A stretch of DNA of 64,000 nt from Coptis chinensis (lineage: Eukaryota; Streptophyta; Magnoliopsida; Ranunculales; Ranunculaceae). Below are positions 21,723-32,186 of this stretch, piece after piece. Position 1 is the stretch's first letter, and each line of letters opens with the position of its first letter. A model generated the notes under the pieces. It searched no databases, was not told the DNA's origin, and saw only the letters and a program-made list of their open reading frames with translations. Position numbers and translations under genes: made by a program. The stretch covers positions 20,528,501-20,592,500 of the forward strand of contig CM027385.1 of NCBI GenBank assembly GCA_015680905.1. The letters are read 5' to 3'.

Positions 21723-23560
21723 GTGGAGAGTATGGCCAAAGAGGTATTATAGCAGGTGGAGATTGATGCGTCTTCACCTAGTCCAGATGGTTCTGTATCT
21801 AGTAGATTAGCAACCATGGGTAGTCAATCAGTTGAAGATACAAAAATATTGAATACAGGTGATGGAACAAATGATGATGCAGAGGATATGGCTCCATTAG
21901 AGGAGCAGATGAATGTTGGTCCTTTGGCTCCGATTCATGAGCCTATTGCAACTAGTAAATCTAAGAGGAATGTTCCCCCCATTGTATTGGCTAAACGATT
22001 ACGTTACCTATGCACTTCCTGTTATTGAAAGTCTTGATGAAGATGTTCCTTCCTCATATTATGGAGCAATCTAGTGCTCCAAGTCAGAAAGGTGGAAGAT
22101 AGCTATGGATGAGGAGATGCAATCTCTTCATAAGAATGATACCTGGGTGCTTGTAAAGTTACCTAAGGGTAAGAAGGCAATTGGCGGGAAATGAGTGTTT
22201 GCATTGAAAGAAGGATCTCTAAGTAATGAGTTACGTTACAAGGCAAGATGGGTAGCTAAAGGCTACGCTCAGAGAGAGGGGATTGACTATAATGAGGTGT
22301 TTTCTCCAGTTGTGAAACACTCCTCCATACGCATCCTTTTGGCCTTGGTAGCTCAGTATGATTTGGAGCTAGCCCAGCTCGATGTAAAAACTGCTTTTTT
22401 ACATGGTGATTTAGAAGAGGAGATCTATATGACTCAGCCAAGTGGGTTTAAAGTTGTAGGAAAAGAGAATTTGGTGTGTAAACTGAAAAAATTTCTATAT
22501 GGTTTGAAACAGTCTCCCAGGTAGTGGTACAAGCGGTTTGATTAGTTTATGCTACGGCTCAAGTACACAAGAAGTCACTACGATCATTGTGTCTATTTTT
22601 GCAAACTACATGATGGTTCTTTCATCTACTTGCTCTTGTATGTTGATGATATGCTTATAGCCTCAATAAGCAAGACTGAGATTGATAAGCTTAAACAGCT
22701 TTTGTCCTCAGAATTTGAGATGAAAGACTTGGGTGAAGCTAAGAAGATTATTGGCATGGAGATCCAGAGAGATAGAGCAAAAGGCAGGGTTTATTTGTCT
22801 CAAAAGACATATTTGAATAAGGTACTACAGAAGTTTGGTATTGATGGGAACACTAAGTCTGTGAGTACACCTCTTGCCCCTCATTTTAAACTTGGTGCTA
22901 CTATGTCTCCGAGTTCTAATGAGGAGCGTGAGTACATGAATCATGTTCCATATGCAAGTGTTGTTGGTAGTTTGATGTATGTGATGGTGTGTACTAGGCC
23001 AGACATTTCACAAGCTGTTAGTGTTGTTAGTAGATATATGCATAACCCTGGGAAGAAACACTAGCAAGCTGTGAAATGGATTCTACGGTACATTCTTGGT
23101 ACTGTAGATGTTGGTTTGATATTTGAGAGGGATACTAGTAAGCTTTGTGTGGGTTATGTGGACTCTGACTATGCAGGTGATTTGGATAAGCGTCGGTCCA
23201 CTACTGGGTATGTATTTACTTTAGCTAGTGCTCCGGTAAGTTGGAGGTCTATTTTGCAGTCTACAGTTGCATTGTCTACAACAGAGGCATAATATATGAC
23301 GGTGACTGAGGCTATGAAAGAGGCTATTTGGTTACAGGGTTTGTTAGATGACTTAGGTATTATGCAAGATCAGCTCGAGATTCACTGTGATAGCATGAGT
23401 GCTATATATTTGGCCTAGAACCAAGTTCATCATGCCCGTACGAAGCACATTGATGTGCGTTTTCACTTTGTCAGAGAAATTTTAGAGGAGGGTGATATCT
23501 TACTCACTAAGATAGACACCAAGGAGAACCCAGCTGATATGTTAACCAAAGTGGTTTCTG
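21723..23560 (+). pseudogene. Copia reverse transcriptase and RNase H of element C2
   Basis: After an acidic linker and a shift near 21995, RT runs in one frame: WKIAMDEEMQSL, QLDVKTAFLHGDLEEEIYM (about 22390), LYGLKQSPR and the intact catalytic YVDDML at about 22636. RNase H keeps YVDSDYAGD and CDSMSAI, but the Glu of TEAEY is a TAA stop at 23290. Other stops: TAG 22072, TGA 22192, TAG 22522, 22543, 23062 and 23416. At each except 23290 and 23416, the family residue (Trp or Gln) is one C-to-T change away on one strand or the other. Confidence 0.92.
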
Positions 23561-23819
23561 GAATCAAGTTTCAACATTGTTTGAACTTGATTCATATCCT
23601 TCATTTGAGATGATTTGGCTCTTAAGGGCATTGGTGAACTACGGTCGGCTTTATCCTTTAACAAGGGTACATAGGCAGCCACTATGTGGTACAGTCGTGT
23701 TTGATCCTTTGGGACATTTGTTATTTGTTTGGTCCTTCGGACATTTGTGCATTGAAGAGGGGATTTGCTATTCGGTTGATCGGCTCAAATTTGGATAAAT
23801 CTTCACCGAGGTGGAGAAT

Positions 23820-24214
23820 TGTTGGTATACAGCTCAGATTTGGATAAACCACACGGTTAAGGTTTTGGTTTCCTATTATAAATAGGATTCTAATTTGATA
23901 CCCACGACCTCTATAAATACGAGACCGGTTTATGGGATTTATCATGCTCAAGTTTGTGAGAGAGAGTTTGTGAATTCTTCGGAATTCGTTTGTGAGTGAT
24001 TGTACTCTATTTGTTTATCTCTTGATTAATAAAGTTCTCCTTTTTTGCTTAGTGGATTAGGCTAACGCCAAACCACGTAAATCTCGTCTCCACTTCTATT
24101 GGTTATTCGCTTTGCATTGGTAAGTATTTTAATTGATTTGTTTTTGTCAATTTCTATCACTACATTCAATCTTCTTTGTCCAATTGTCACGCTTCCGGAT
24201 TCGTTTACGTAACA
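23820..24214 (+). repeat. 3' LTR of element C2
   Basis: 395 bp, starts after the purine tract CGAGGTGGAGAAT and ends TTTACGTAACA. About 21 substitutions relative to the 5' LTR and no length change. Confidence 0.95.
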
Positions 24215-24869
24215 TTATCAATTGCTATTTCTGCTGCTAAGACCACTGCTGTACATTCAGCAACAAAACTAGTGATAACACTATTACTTAGTCTCCCAGC
24301 TAGACCTACTATTATTTTGGAAATCTTGATCATGAATTATTTCGAATAAGTTAATGAAATATATCTACTTACAGACAATACTTGATTCTTTTATGTTATT
24401 CCATTGGGGAAAATATAAAATTTTAATTGCTTATAGCACCCAGCTTTGTTGGACAGGTTTATGTGGTATACCACACAATAGGTCATGATTTGTTGGTGTG
24501 GATGATCTCAACGCCATGAAAATCAGCTAAAAAATGTCATGAAAATCAGCTCATTTCTAAACTGTTATTCTAGAAGATTCAAATAATTCTCAAATCATGC
24601 TTGGTCGTCGTCTATTTTACATAATATCTTCAGCCACTTTTCACAAGGATAGAGGTTTCAAAACGAACTTATAGTTTGGTATGATGATCTCCATGACCTA
24701 GAGATCTAGCTGGACAAAAATCACAACCTAATTCCATGTAACTTGAGCAGTAAGCTTTCTTTTGACACTTTGTTGACCTATGAAGTTGGACAGTACAGTT
24801 TTCTTACACTTTACTTAAGATGTGAGCAGTGGAACTTGTATGTTTGACCCATTGGTTTGCAACTTCTAG
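24215..24869 (+). other. Presumed subtilase intron or flank, no exon seen
   Basis: AT-rich DNA ending in the splice acceptor AACTTCTAG at 24861-24869. I looked for the upstream subtilase exon with the catalytic Asp (DTG-V-PES motif) in all three forward frames and did not find it. A short direct repeat ATGAAAATCAGCT lies near 24517 and 24538. Confidence 0.5.
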
Positions 24870-26945
24870 GAAGTTGATAGGAGCCAGATACTTCAACAAA
24901 GGATACATTGCAGGCGGAGGCCATCCCTCTTTTGAATCGGCACGTGATAGTGATGGGCATGGAACACACACATTATCAACGGCTGGGGGCAACTTCGTAC
25001 CAGGTGCAAATGTGCTTGGTTTTGGTAATGGAACAGCCAAAGGAGGGTCTCCGAGATCCCGAGTGGCTGCATACAAAATATGCTGGCCGCCAATAAATGA
25101 CAACGAATGTTTTGATGCGGATATCATGGCAGCTTTTGATGCTGCCATACACGACGGAGTTGATGTTCTATCGGTCTCACTTGGTGGAGACCCCATTGGT
25201 TACCTTAAAGACGGTCTTTCAATTGGGTCATTCCATGCACACAAGAAAGGGATTGTTGTAGTTTCTTCGGCTGGTAACTCGGGGCCAAAAGATGGCTCGG
25301 TTTCTAATCTTTCACCCTGGATGGTAACGGTTGGAGCTAGTACAATGGACCGAGAGTTCCCTGCTTATGTAGCACTCGGAAACAAAAGACGCTTTAAGGT
25401 TGGTTACTCACTTTGGTTTTTGTTACTATTAAGCTAAATGTACTTTGATTTTCGGAGAATTTCTTATAACTTTTTTAAGTATACATGTATCAGGGGGAGA
25501 GCCTTTCCGGTAAGCGTTTGCCTGCCGGGAAGTTCTATCCGTTGATTAATTCCGTAGATGCTAAAACACCAAATGCATCAGCTCTTGACGCGTAAGACTT
25601 CTGGAAAATAGCATCTCTTCTGGGGTTCTGTTCCCTTTTCTTTTCTTTTTTTCCATTATATACTTAATTCTTAGTTGCTAATTTGTGATATTTAAAATTT
25701 GTGAATCCTCATTGAAAATGTGGCGATAATAATGGTTGCAGTCAGCTATGTAAGAGTGGATCTTTGGATCCTAAGAAGGTGAAGAATAAGATATTGGTAT
25801 GCCTCAGAGGGGTGACTGGAAGAGTGGACAAGGGCATACAGGCAGCTCTTGCGGGTGCTGTTGGGATGGTTCTAGCCAACGATGTGACTACTGGAAACGA
25901 AGTCATTGCTGATGCTCATGTCTTACTGACTTCACACATTTCTTACACTGATGGTCTTGCTGTCTTTAAATACATCAATTCTACCAAGTCGCCAGTGGCT
26001 CACATTACAACTCCGAGAACAAAATTGGATACTAAGCCAGCTCCGGTCATGGCTTCGTTCTCATCCAAAGGGCCCAATACCATTACTCCCGAGATCCTAA
26101 AGCCAGATATCACTGCACCGGGTGTGAGTATTATAGCTGCATACACCCAAGCAACTGGTCCAACTGGTCAGAGTGACGATAAGCGCAGGGTTCTATTTAA
26201 TTCCGAATCTGGTACTTCAATGTCTTGTCCCCACATTTCTGGCATCGTAGGCCTTATCAAAACTCTACACCCGGATTGGAGCCCATCAGCGATAAAATCT
26301 GCAATCATGACTACTGGTGAGACTCGATATTTCATTTCTTTTTCTCTGCCCGTTATTGATGTTAGCATTCGTTGTCCTGATCTTGTTTGCTCCTTTTCAT
26401 ATTTAGCTAGGGTGCGTGACAACGTTTTTGAACCAATGCTCAATGCATCCGATCAGAAGGCCACTCCATTCAGTTATGGTGCAGGGCATGTGCGGCCTAA
26501 TCGTGCAATGGATCCTGGCTTGGTTTATGATTTAATTCTCAATGATTACTTGAACTTCCTCTGCTCTCTTGGCTATAAGGAAGAACAAGTGAAGCTGTTT
26601 TCGGATGAACCTTACAGTTGCCCCAAGTCTTACAGTGTTTTGAACTTTAATTATCCATCAATAACAGTCCCCAGTCTTTCTGGTTCCATCAATGTGACTC
26701 GAACCGTTAAGAATGTGGGTTCACCTGGTACATACAAGGCGTTGATCCGCCAACCAAAAGGGATTTCGATATCGGTCGAGCCACATTTACTAAAATTTAG
26801 TAATGTTTGGGAGGAGCAGACATTCAAGGTGACTTTTAAGGTTAAGAAAGCAGTTAGCAGTGATTATGTATTTGGGATGTTAACATGGACAGATGGGAAG
26901 CATTACGTCAAGAGCCCCATTGTGGTGAAGGCAGACCGGAGATGA
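24870..26945 (+). CDS. Subtilisin-like serine protease, SBT5.3/AIR3-like, 3' four exons
   Basis: Plant subtilases are secreted peptidases of family S8. Four exons join in phase with GT-AG introns: 24870-25398, 25494-25591, 25742-26316 and 26407-26945, ending in TGA. The joined 580 or so residues show the catalytic His (DSDGHGTHTLST) about 30 residues in, the oxyanion Asn (SSAGNSGP), the protease-associated domain around LDPKKVKNKILVCLRG, the catalytic Ser (SGTSMSCPHISG) and the C-terminal fibronectin-like domain to SPIVVKADRR. Phrases such as NRAMDPGLVYDL and NYPSITVP are closest to the AIR3/SBT5.3 group. No stop interrupts these exons. The signal peptide, inhibitor propeptide and first catalytic Asp, about 190 residues, are not found upstream. 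Copia element C2 ends 655 bp before the first exon, so the gene is either 5'-truncated or split by very long introns. Confidence 0.85.
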
Positions 26946-27330
26946 TACGAGGTTTAGCCCTCGCATTATTCAGGCAAACTTTTATTTTTCTTTACATTGA
27001 ATAACAATAATACATGCTGATCTGAAGTCTCTATTATTTCTTAATTTCAGAAAATGTGGGCACAAACCAGTATTCTAGTATAGAAACTCTAGTTGTTCGG
27101 TATTGGAAATCTAAGTTAATGAAAAACTTTTAAGTTGTGCTTTCAATATCTTTATTTCAAGTCCCCAAGACATGCACATCAGCACATGCCTCTTGGTGAA
27201 GGATACAAGGACTTTTTTTTGGAATGCATGGGGAGGATATATTGATGAATAGATGCAAGATTTGCAAATAATAATTAATTGTCAAATACATGAAGTTAAC
27301 TGGAAAGTATGAAGCTCACCGGCCAAGGAA
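26946..27330 (+). other. Subtilase 3' UTR and downstream flank
   Basis: AT-rich with possible polyadenylation signals (TGAATAACAATAATA near 26998). Nothing else is recognised. Confidence 0.5.
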
Positions 27331-27339
27331 GCTCGAGTG

Positions 27340-27720
27340 TTGTAAAGTTGTTGGTCTTCCCATCCTGAAGGGATAGTCAAGCTAAACGCTGATGGTGCCT
27401 TCAGAGGACAGAGGTAATACTGGTAATCTTGTTAAGGAGTTGTACACATGAACTATATGGGTGCAATAATGGTTGGTGTTGCCGTGTTGTACAAGGCTTA
27501 GACAAAGCTATTGAGCAAGGATGGCATTATGTATGGGTGGAGACAGACAGACTCCAGAGCCCCTGCAAGAGCCTTTTAAACTGACAAGGTATCTTGGAAG
27601 ATCAAACCGGCCATTATGGGAGGTCGTGAGGTCAACTTTGTAGCTGCCTTGATTGAAGGAAGTAAACTTGGTGAGAATTACAAACCAACTTTTCTCATCA
27701 AGATTGAAATCCAAGATCAA
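27340..27720 (+). pseudogene. RNase H-like fragment (RVT_3 type, LINE-derived or host)
   Basis: Conceptual reading gives GIVKLNADGAFRGQRGN near 27370-27415, the classic first-Asp motif of plant RNase H-like domains. EQGWHYVWVETD at about 27510-27545 matches the later V-E-x-D acidic block. The frame between them is broken by stops and shifts, and the domain is shorter than the usual 120 or so residues. Such domains occur at the end of plant LINE ORF2 and as solo host-like genes. No RT remains nearby. Confidence 0.6.
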
Positions 27721-27926
27721 CTTACTATAGATTCTAGTTAGCGCTTCTACATCTCTTTTCGCTATTTGTGTGTACAATATATATTTTAACAAATAGATAT
27801 GTGACATGTGGCAACATCTTCTTAAGGCTCGGATATGGTCTTGGTGTGGGTAGGAAGTACCAAACCACACTTAGAGTCCAAATCCTGACTAACTCACTTC
27901 CTAGGTTCGAAAGTAAAATAAAAAAA

Positions 27927-28006
27927 GGAGGTTCAAAATTGGTTAGAGTAGTAGGCTCGGAGAACTGGAGGTTCGGAACTGGTCGGAGTAGTAGGCTCGG
28001 AGAACC
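27927..28006. repeat. 40-bp tandem duplication
   Basis: Two copies of a unit containing GTAGTAGGCTCGGAGAAC, starting about 27927 and 27967, with a few differences. Further GGTTCGGAACT-like strings follow to about 28060. Confidence 0.8.
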
Positions 28007-28944
28007 AACTCCTGACTATGAACACTAAATCCGGAACTACTAAGTTCGGAACTCCAACTCCCAATCCGAACCTAACCATGTTTCTTTGTTGTTCAAGTCA
28101 ATAAAAGAGACTTGTTGACTTGGGAAACATGAGCTTCTAGATGAGTTAAGATAAGACTTAACAAGAAATTGTTTCCTAGTTAAATACTAATTAATTACTT
28201 AATTCACAAGTAATTATGGGAAACCTAATCTATTTTAATAAATAGGATAGTTGAACTACGTTTTGAGTTGGATTCCTCCTCACAGGATACATAGGCAACC
28301 ATGGTTCAACTCATTTTCTTCTAGATCTCTTCTTCTTAGCTAGTCATGATATAGAAAATACCATTTTGAAAAAAAAAACAAAATACTGAATGAATTTATA
28401 ATCCTTTGGAGGAGTACGGAATAATGTAGATTCCTAATCTAAAATAGTGAAAACTTAGTGAAGTCTAAGGGATAAAAACATCTAAGGACTGATCATCCGG
28501 TCTTAAGGGATAAACTTCTGTTTGGTGGCAGACATTAAGTGTTTTATGTTGTTATCTGTGTGTGTGTTCCTGAGTGGGTTTGTTCATGAGTTTTTCAAGA
28601 TTGGTAGGCTTATAGTGTAGTGTTGTTGTAGTGAAGATTCTCCCTCTAATTATCATACTCTTAGGGAGGTATGTAACTTTTCGAAGTCTAATCAACAGGT
28701 AGGGGTCTACCTTAACCCTATAAAAAACACTTAGTGAAGTGAAGTTGACCTTTGAAGAAATGCTTACAAATAGAAATTTGGGTTTATTTGTGTAAACCCC
28801 CACATTTGTAAACATCACGATTCAACCCCCCCACTGCAATCTGACTTCCATCCCAGTTCCGTTGGTATTTCACCTAATACCAAAAGTACCCATAAACCAA
28901 GGGTATAACGGGTATTTAACAACAACTCTTTTTGACACTTAGTT
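28007..28944. other. Anonymous AT-rich sequence
   Basis: No coding domain recognised. The stretch CACAGGATACATAGGCAACC near 28279 resembles a phrase seen in element C2 near 23665 and in other plant copia LTRs, so a degraded LTR is possible. The ends could not be set. Confidence 0.35.
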
Positions 28945-29358
28945 TCACTTCTTGTGTGTCTTCACCATCTCAGCATAATAGTCAGACGGCCTCAGAAAAG
29001 GAAGACCCAATTTTTGAAGCTTTTCAAATGCCTTCCTGGTTCCTTCTAATCCCTGGGTGTAGAAAACTAGTTCACGAGCGAGGTCATAATTTATGTCCAC
29101 CTTTTGCTCTTGGTTGACATCAACAGTCAGCTTGTGAATCCACTCAACATTATCTGGCCAACTTATATCATCATACTTCTCAAGCAGGCCGTCCTTATTG
29201 TATATAGATCTCTTCAATGGTTCATCCAACCTCACTTCATCTTCTTCTGATTATGATTCTGATTCCGAGGCTGATTCATCTTCGGTATAATCCCCCATGT
29301 CATCATCCGCAATTTTTACTGTATTAACATAGGAAGGTTTTTTGCCGAGCGCACTCAT
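28945..29358 (-). pseudogene. EBP2: Truncated EBP2-like rRNA-processing protein
   Basis: EBP2 is a nucleolar protein needed for 60S ribosome assembly. From the ATG at 29358 the minus strand reads MSALGKKPSYVNTVKIADDD, an acidic/serine stretch, then NKDGLLEKYDDISWP, DLARELVFYTQGLEGTR and LGLPFLRPSDYYAEMVKTHKK before TGA at 28945. That is the N-terminal half of the EBP2 family. The basic C-terminal half that should follow YYAEMVK is missing. A TAA near 29250 interrupts the acidic stretch. No intron is visible. This may be a retro-copy or gene fragment; a live gene with an exon elsewhere cannot be excluded but is unlikely given the stop. Confidence 0.75.
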
Positions 29359-30397
29359 CTTAGTCGAACAAGAAATTTATCTAAACCAAAAAGAGAAGTT
29401 AAGAAATAAAGAAGCATCAGTAAGGAAAAAATAAAAATCGTAACTTCGAAGCAAGAAAATTTGAAGCAGTATCAAGCCAAGCAAAATTGAAGTAGTATCA
29501 ACCCAACTAAGAAGTGTAAACGAAAAACAATTAATTGAGAAAGATGGAAAGCAATTAAGTGAGAGAGGAGTGAGTTACTTACCCTACTTAAAAAAATAGC
29601 ACATCGGCAGTGAGAGACAAGAGAAAAAAACCCTCCAAGTTTAGAATAAAATTGATCCAAAAAAAAATGAGAGAGAGAGAGAGACCGGAGAGTGTAACGG
29701 CAGTGAGAGAGATGAGAGAAAGCAATGTTATGTTTTATATTTCGACCGGAATAATAGAGCGCGATTTTTTTTGGTTTCCCTATTTCATCAAATTTTCAAG
29801 TTTTTAATTTGTAACACTTCTCACACGGTTTGGTCAAATTTTTAAGCATTAGAAATTAATTCTTGAAATTCACCCGAATTAAAATAATGCTTAACAACAT
29901 TCTTAACACTTATATAGCGTTGGCAACTTACTAACGGTAAATAACTGTTACAAAGCAAAAAATGTGCGTGCTGCAAATATCCTGTTATGGTGTAGTGCCC
30001 TAGACATACTGCTAATACTTGAATTGAAAAGGTAGTTCAGAAGTGTGCACCTAGTCACCTACAAATGATACAGCCCAAAGAAAAGACATCAAGCTTTCTT
30101 CAAGATGTTACGTATACAAGGCAGACCAAGAAAGACTATGCAAGGGGAATAATGCTCCCATGCAAACACGCTAAACTTTGGGACTAGAGTCATTGGATTG
30201 CTAAGAAATTCAACCGAGCTGCACATTTAACAATATGAAATAAGCAAAGTAAGCAGAGATACAATAACCAACTGTCCAACTCACACATCTTTGGGTAGCT
30301 TTTATCTTTGTTGGAATGAACGCACTGTGGAGGTTTTATTGTGGTGAACTTTAAGGCAGACCTCCACCTACTTATTGCATTTTAAGTAGGATCACGA
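29359..30397. other. Flank of the EBP2-like fragment, no further gene recognised
   Basis: Contains GA-rich repeats (29669-29682) and AAACCCT at about 29627-29635. Telo-box-like AAACCCT is common in promoters of ribosome-biogenesis genes, so this could be leftover EBP2 promoter. From about 29800 to 30397 I see no coding or repeat signature. Confidence 0.35.
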
Positions 30398-31065
30398 TGT
30401 TAGGACCTGGGCACACCTGCCAAGCCTGGGCCTCTGCACTTATGGGATAACTAGTACTGATATTGTCCCCCACTTAATCCCACTTTATCAACCAATCATG
30501 ATAAACTTCTTTCTTGTTTTCCATGTGGGACTATTCATCTTTTTGGTCCACACACTCTCTAACAATCGATCTCCACCTTTGACCTAACTCCAAGGGACTC
30601 TATTCATTCATCCTCAAACACAATCCAATGCTAGAGATCTAGTGTGTCTAAGCTTTTGGAGGAGGTGGTTTTTTCTCAAGCCCAGAACCTTGGTCCACCT
30701 CGAACATCATTCTATGTTGTTAGATTCACCTCGAGTTACACCCTCTCTAATCTACACAACATCCAAAGGGCACCGTACCAATCTTTGCCTCTTTGGTGTA
30801 ACTCATCGACTTTGATACAAGTTGTTAGGACCTGGGCACACCCACCAAGCCTGGGCCTCTGCGCCCATGGGATACCTAGTACCAATATTGCCCCCTACTT
30901 AACCACTCATTGGGCATAGACCACAACTTGGCCATGGGTGTGAGGTTTTATCTGAAAAGGCCTCAGTACTAGTTGGTGTTAATCCCACTTTATCAACCCA
31001 TGATGAATTTCTTTCTTGTTCCATGTGGGGACTATTCATCTTTTCAGTCTACACAATCTAATACA
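30398..31065 (-). mobile_element. TRIM-like miniature LTR retrotransposon
   Basis: Two similar terminal repeats, 30398-30564 (167 bp) and 30823-31065 (243 bp, carrying about 75 extra bases), share TGTTAGGACCTGGGCACAC and ATGTGGGACTATTCATCTTT-type blocks and have TGTTAG/CTAACA ends. The inner part is only 258 bp with no gag or pol. Read on the minus strand, TTGTATCAAAGTCGATG follows the right repeat two bases in, a diverged iMet primer site. AAAGGTGGAGATCGAT precedes the left repeat as a polypurine tract. Small LTRs, primer site and purine tract without genes define a TRIM. Clear target duplications were not found. Confidence 0.7.
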
Positions 31066-31813
31066 AGACAACAAGAAGTAGGCGTAAGCCTAACCAAATT
31101 GGGATTGCTCCCTACACATCCCCAAAGGGATTAACACACTAAGAGCAAGTCCAATGGGGGTGCTATATGGGATGTTAAAGGGTCATATAGCACCCCAAAC
31201 ACCAGAATGTCATTCCAATGGGGCCGCTAGAAGGGTCTTAAATTTGGCTGGTGTGATAAACCCAGCCAAATTTGTGGCCTTGTCTAGCAGTTGCCATAAT
31301 AAGTTATGGGTGATAGACGACATAGTTTATGTCATTTGTTGGTAATTTGTGTGTAGACGACAGAAACTATGCCAATTGTCCCCGTTTTAATTAAATGGAC
31401 GAATAACAGAAACTCTGTCGTCTGTACCTTACAGACGCAAAAACTAAATGCATTTTTTCTTCTTTTTATATACAAATTTATTCTAATCATTCCACAACTC
31501 ACCAATCCATTCCATTCACTTCACAATCTATTCCATTTATTCCACAACTCAACAATCCACACATCCATTCAATTAAACAAAATCCATTCATTAAACAAAC
31601 ATAATTCAATTCATTCATTAAACATAATCCATACAAACATCAATCGATACAAACATAAAAAAAATTCTAAACTAATTTTGGCTTTAACCCTTGCCAGGTT
31701 GACTCTTTTTTATTTACTCCCTAGCCGTGATTCTCGTAATGTCATTTCTAACAACAACACTTCTAACTCCGCGACTCTATCCTGTGACTTTTTCTTCTCT
31801 TCTCACTCAGCCA
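31066..31813. other. Possible PIF/Harbinger-type end and AT-rich sequence
   Basis: TAAGAGCAAGTCCAATGGGG at 31140-31159 resembles terminal sequences of plant Harbinger MITEs with TAA target sites, and GTCATTCCAATGGGG recurs near 31208. No partner inverted end was located. Around 31310-31430 the strings GACGACAGAAACTATG and relatives recur. From 31480 to 31680 there is a C/A/T-rich low-complexity stretch. Confidence 0.35.
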
Positions 31814-32181
31814 CCAAATAATGATAGTACTCGTCGATTGTAGTCATAAACAAGTCACGCATCCTATGCATCATTAGCTGTGACTTGACATATCACATCC
31901 TAAGTGTAGCCTACAAAATAATCAATAACTTTAAAAAAATCATCACTATAAACCAAATATAATTTGAGTTTCAAAATAAACCAAATACTAACCTCATCTA
32001 GAGTGTCAAAATCCAGGACAAAGTTCAAAAGATAACTTTGATCAATTTGAGGTATATGCATGGCGACATGCATTTCCTGATATGTAACCATGCTATTGCT
32101 CCATGGGTTATCCAGATCGGAAAGAGGTAGAACAAAAGCCTTGTAAAGACCTTGAGATGAAGAATAGGGCTCAGCAGGGTG
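31814..32181 (-). CDS. Uncharacterised spliced ORF, 3' part (split by Athila element A1)
   Basis: Minus-strand exon 32181-31993 reads HPAEPYSSSQGLYKAF ... PQIDQSYLLNFVLDFDTLDE with no stop and ends at a GTTAGT donor. An 82-bp AT-rich intron (31911-31992) ends in TATTTTGTAG. The next exon continues in phase (ATLRM, then a TGA where Trp would fit, then YVKSQLMMHRMRDLFMTT) to TGA near 31814. Its upstream 22 codons lie at 47963-47898, on the far side of Athila element A1, and are in frame if one TGGGA copy is removed. I do not recognise the protein. It could belong to a DNA transposon. Confidence 0.5.
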
Positions 32182-32186
32182 TGGGA

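Larger units (their letters stand above)
19033..24214 (+). mobile_element. Ty1/copia LTR retrotransposon, Tork/Tnt1-like (element C2), defective
   Basis: Two 395-bp LTRs (TGTTGGTATAC...TACGTAACA) bracket an iMet primer site, gag and a full set of copia pol domains. I count about 21 differences between the LTRs, near 5% and mainly transitions, so this is younger than element C1. Thirteen in-frame stops, ten of them TAG, plus at least two frameshifts disable it. The bases flanking the LTRs (AATGT left, TTATC right) do not match, so no target duplication is visible. The left flank is decayed gypsy DNA and the right flank leads to a host gene. Confidence 0.93.

Noticed and set aside
31369..31821. 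150-codon plus ORF rich in Ile, Asn, His and Ser
   Set aside because: Translation of a C/A/T-rich low-complexity stretch, antisense to the spliced ORF at its end.
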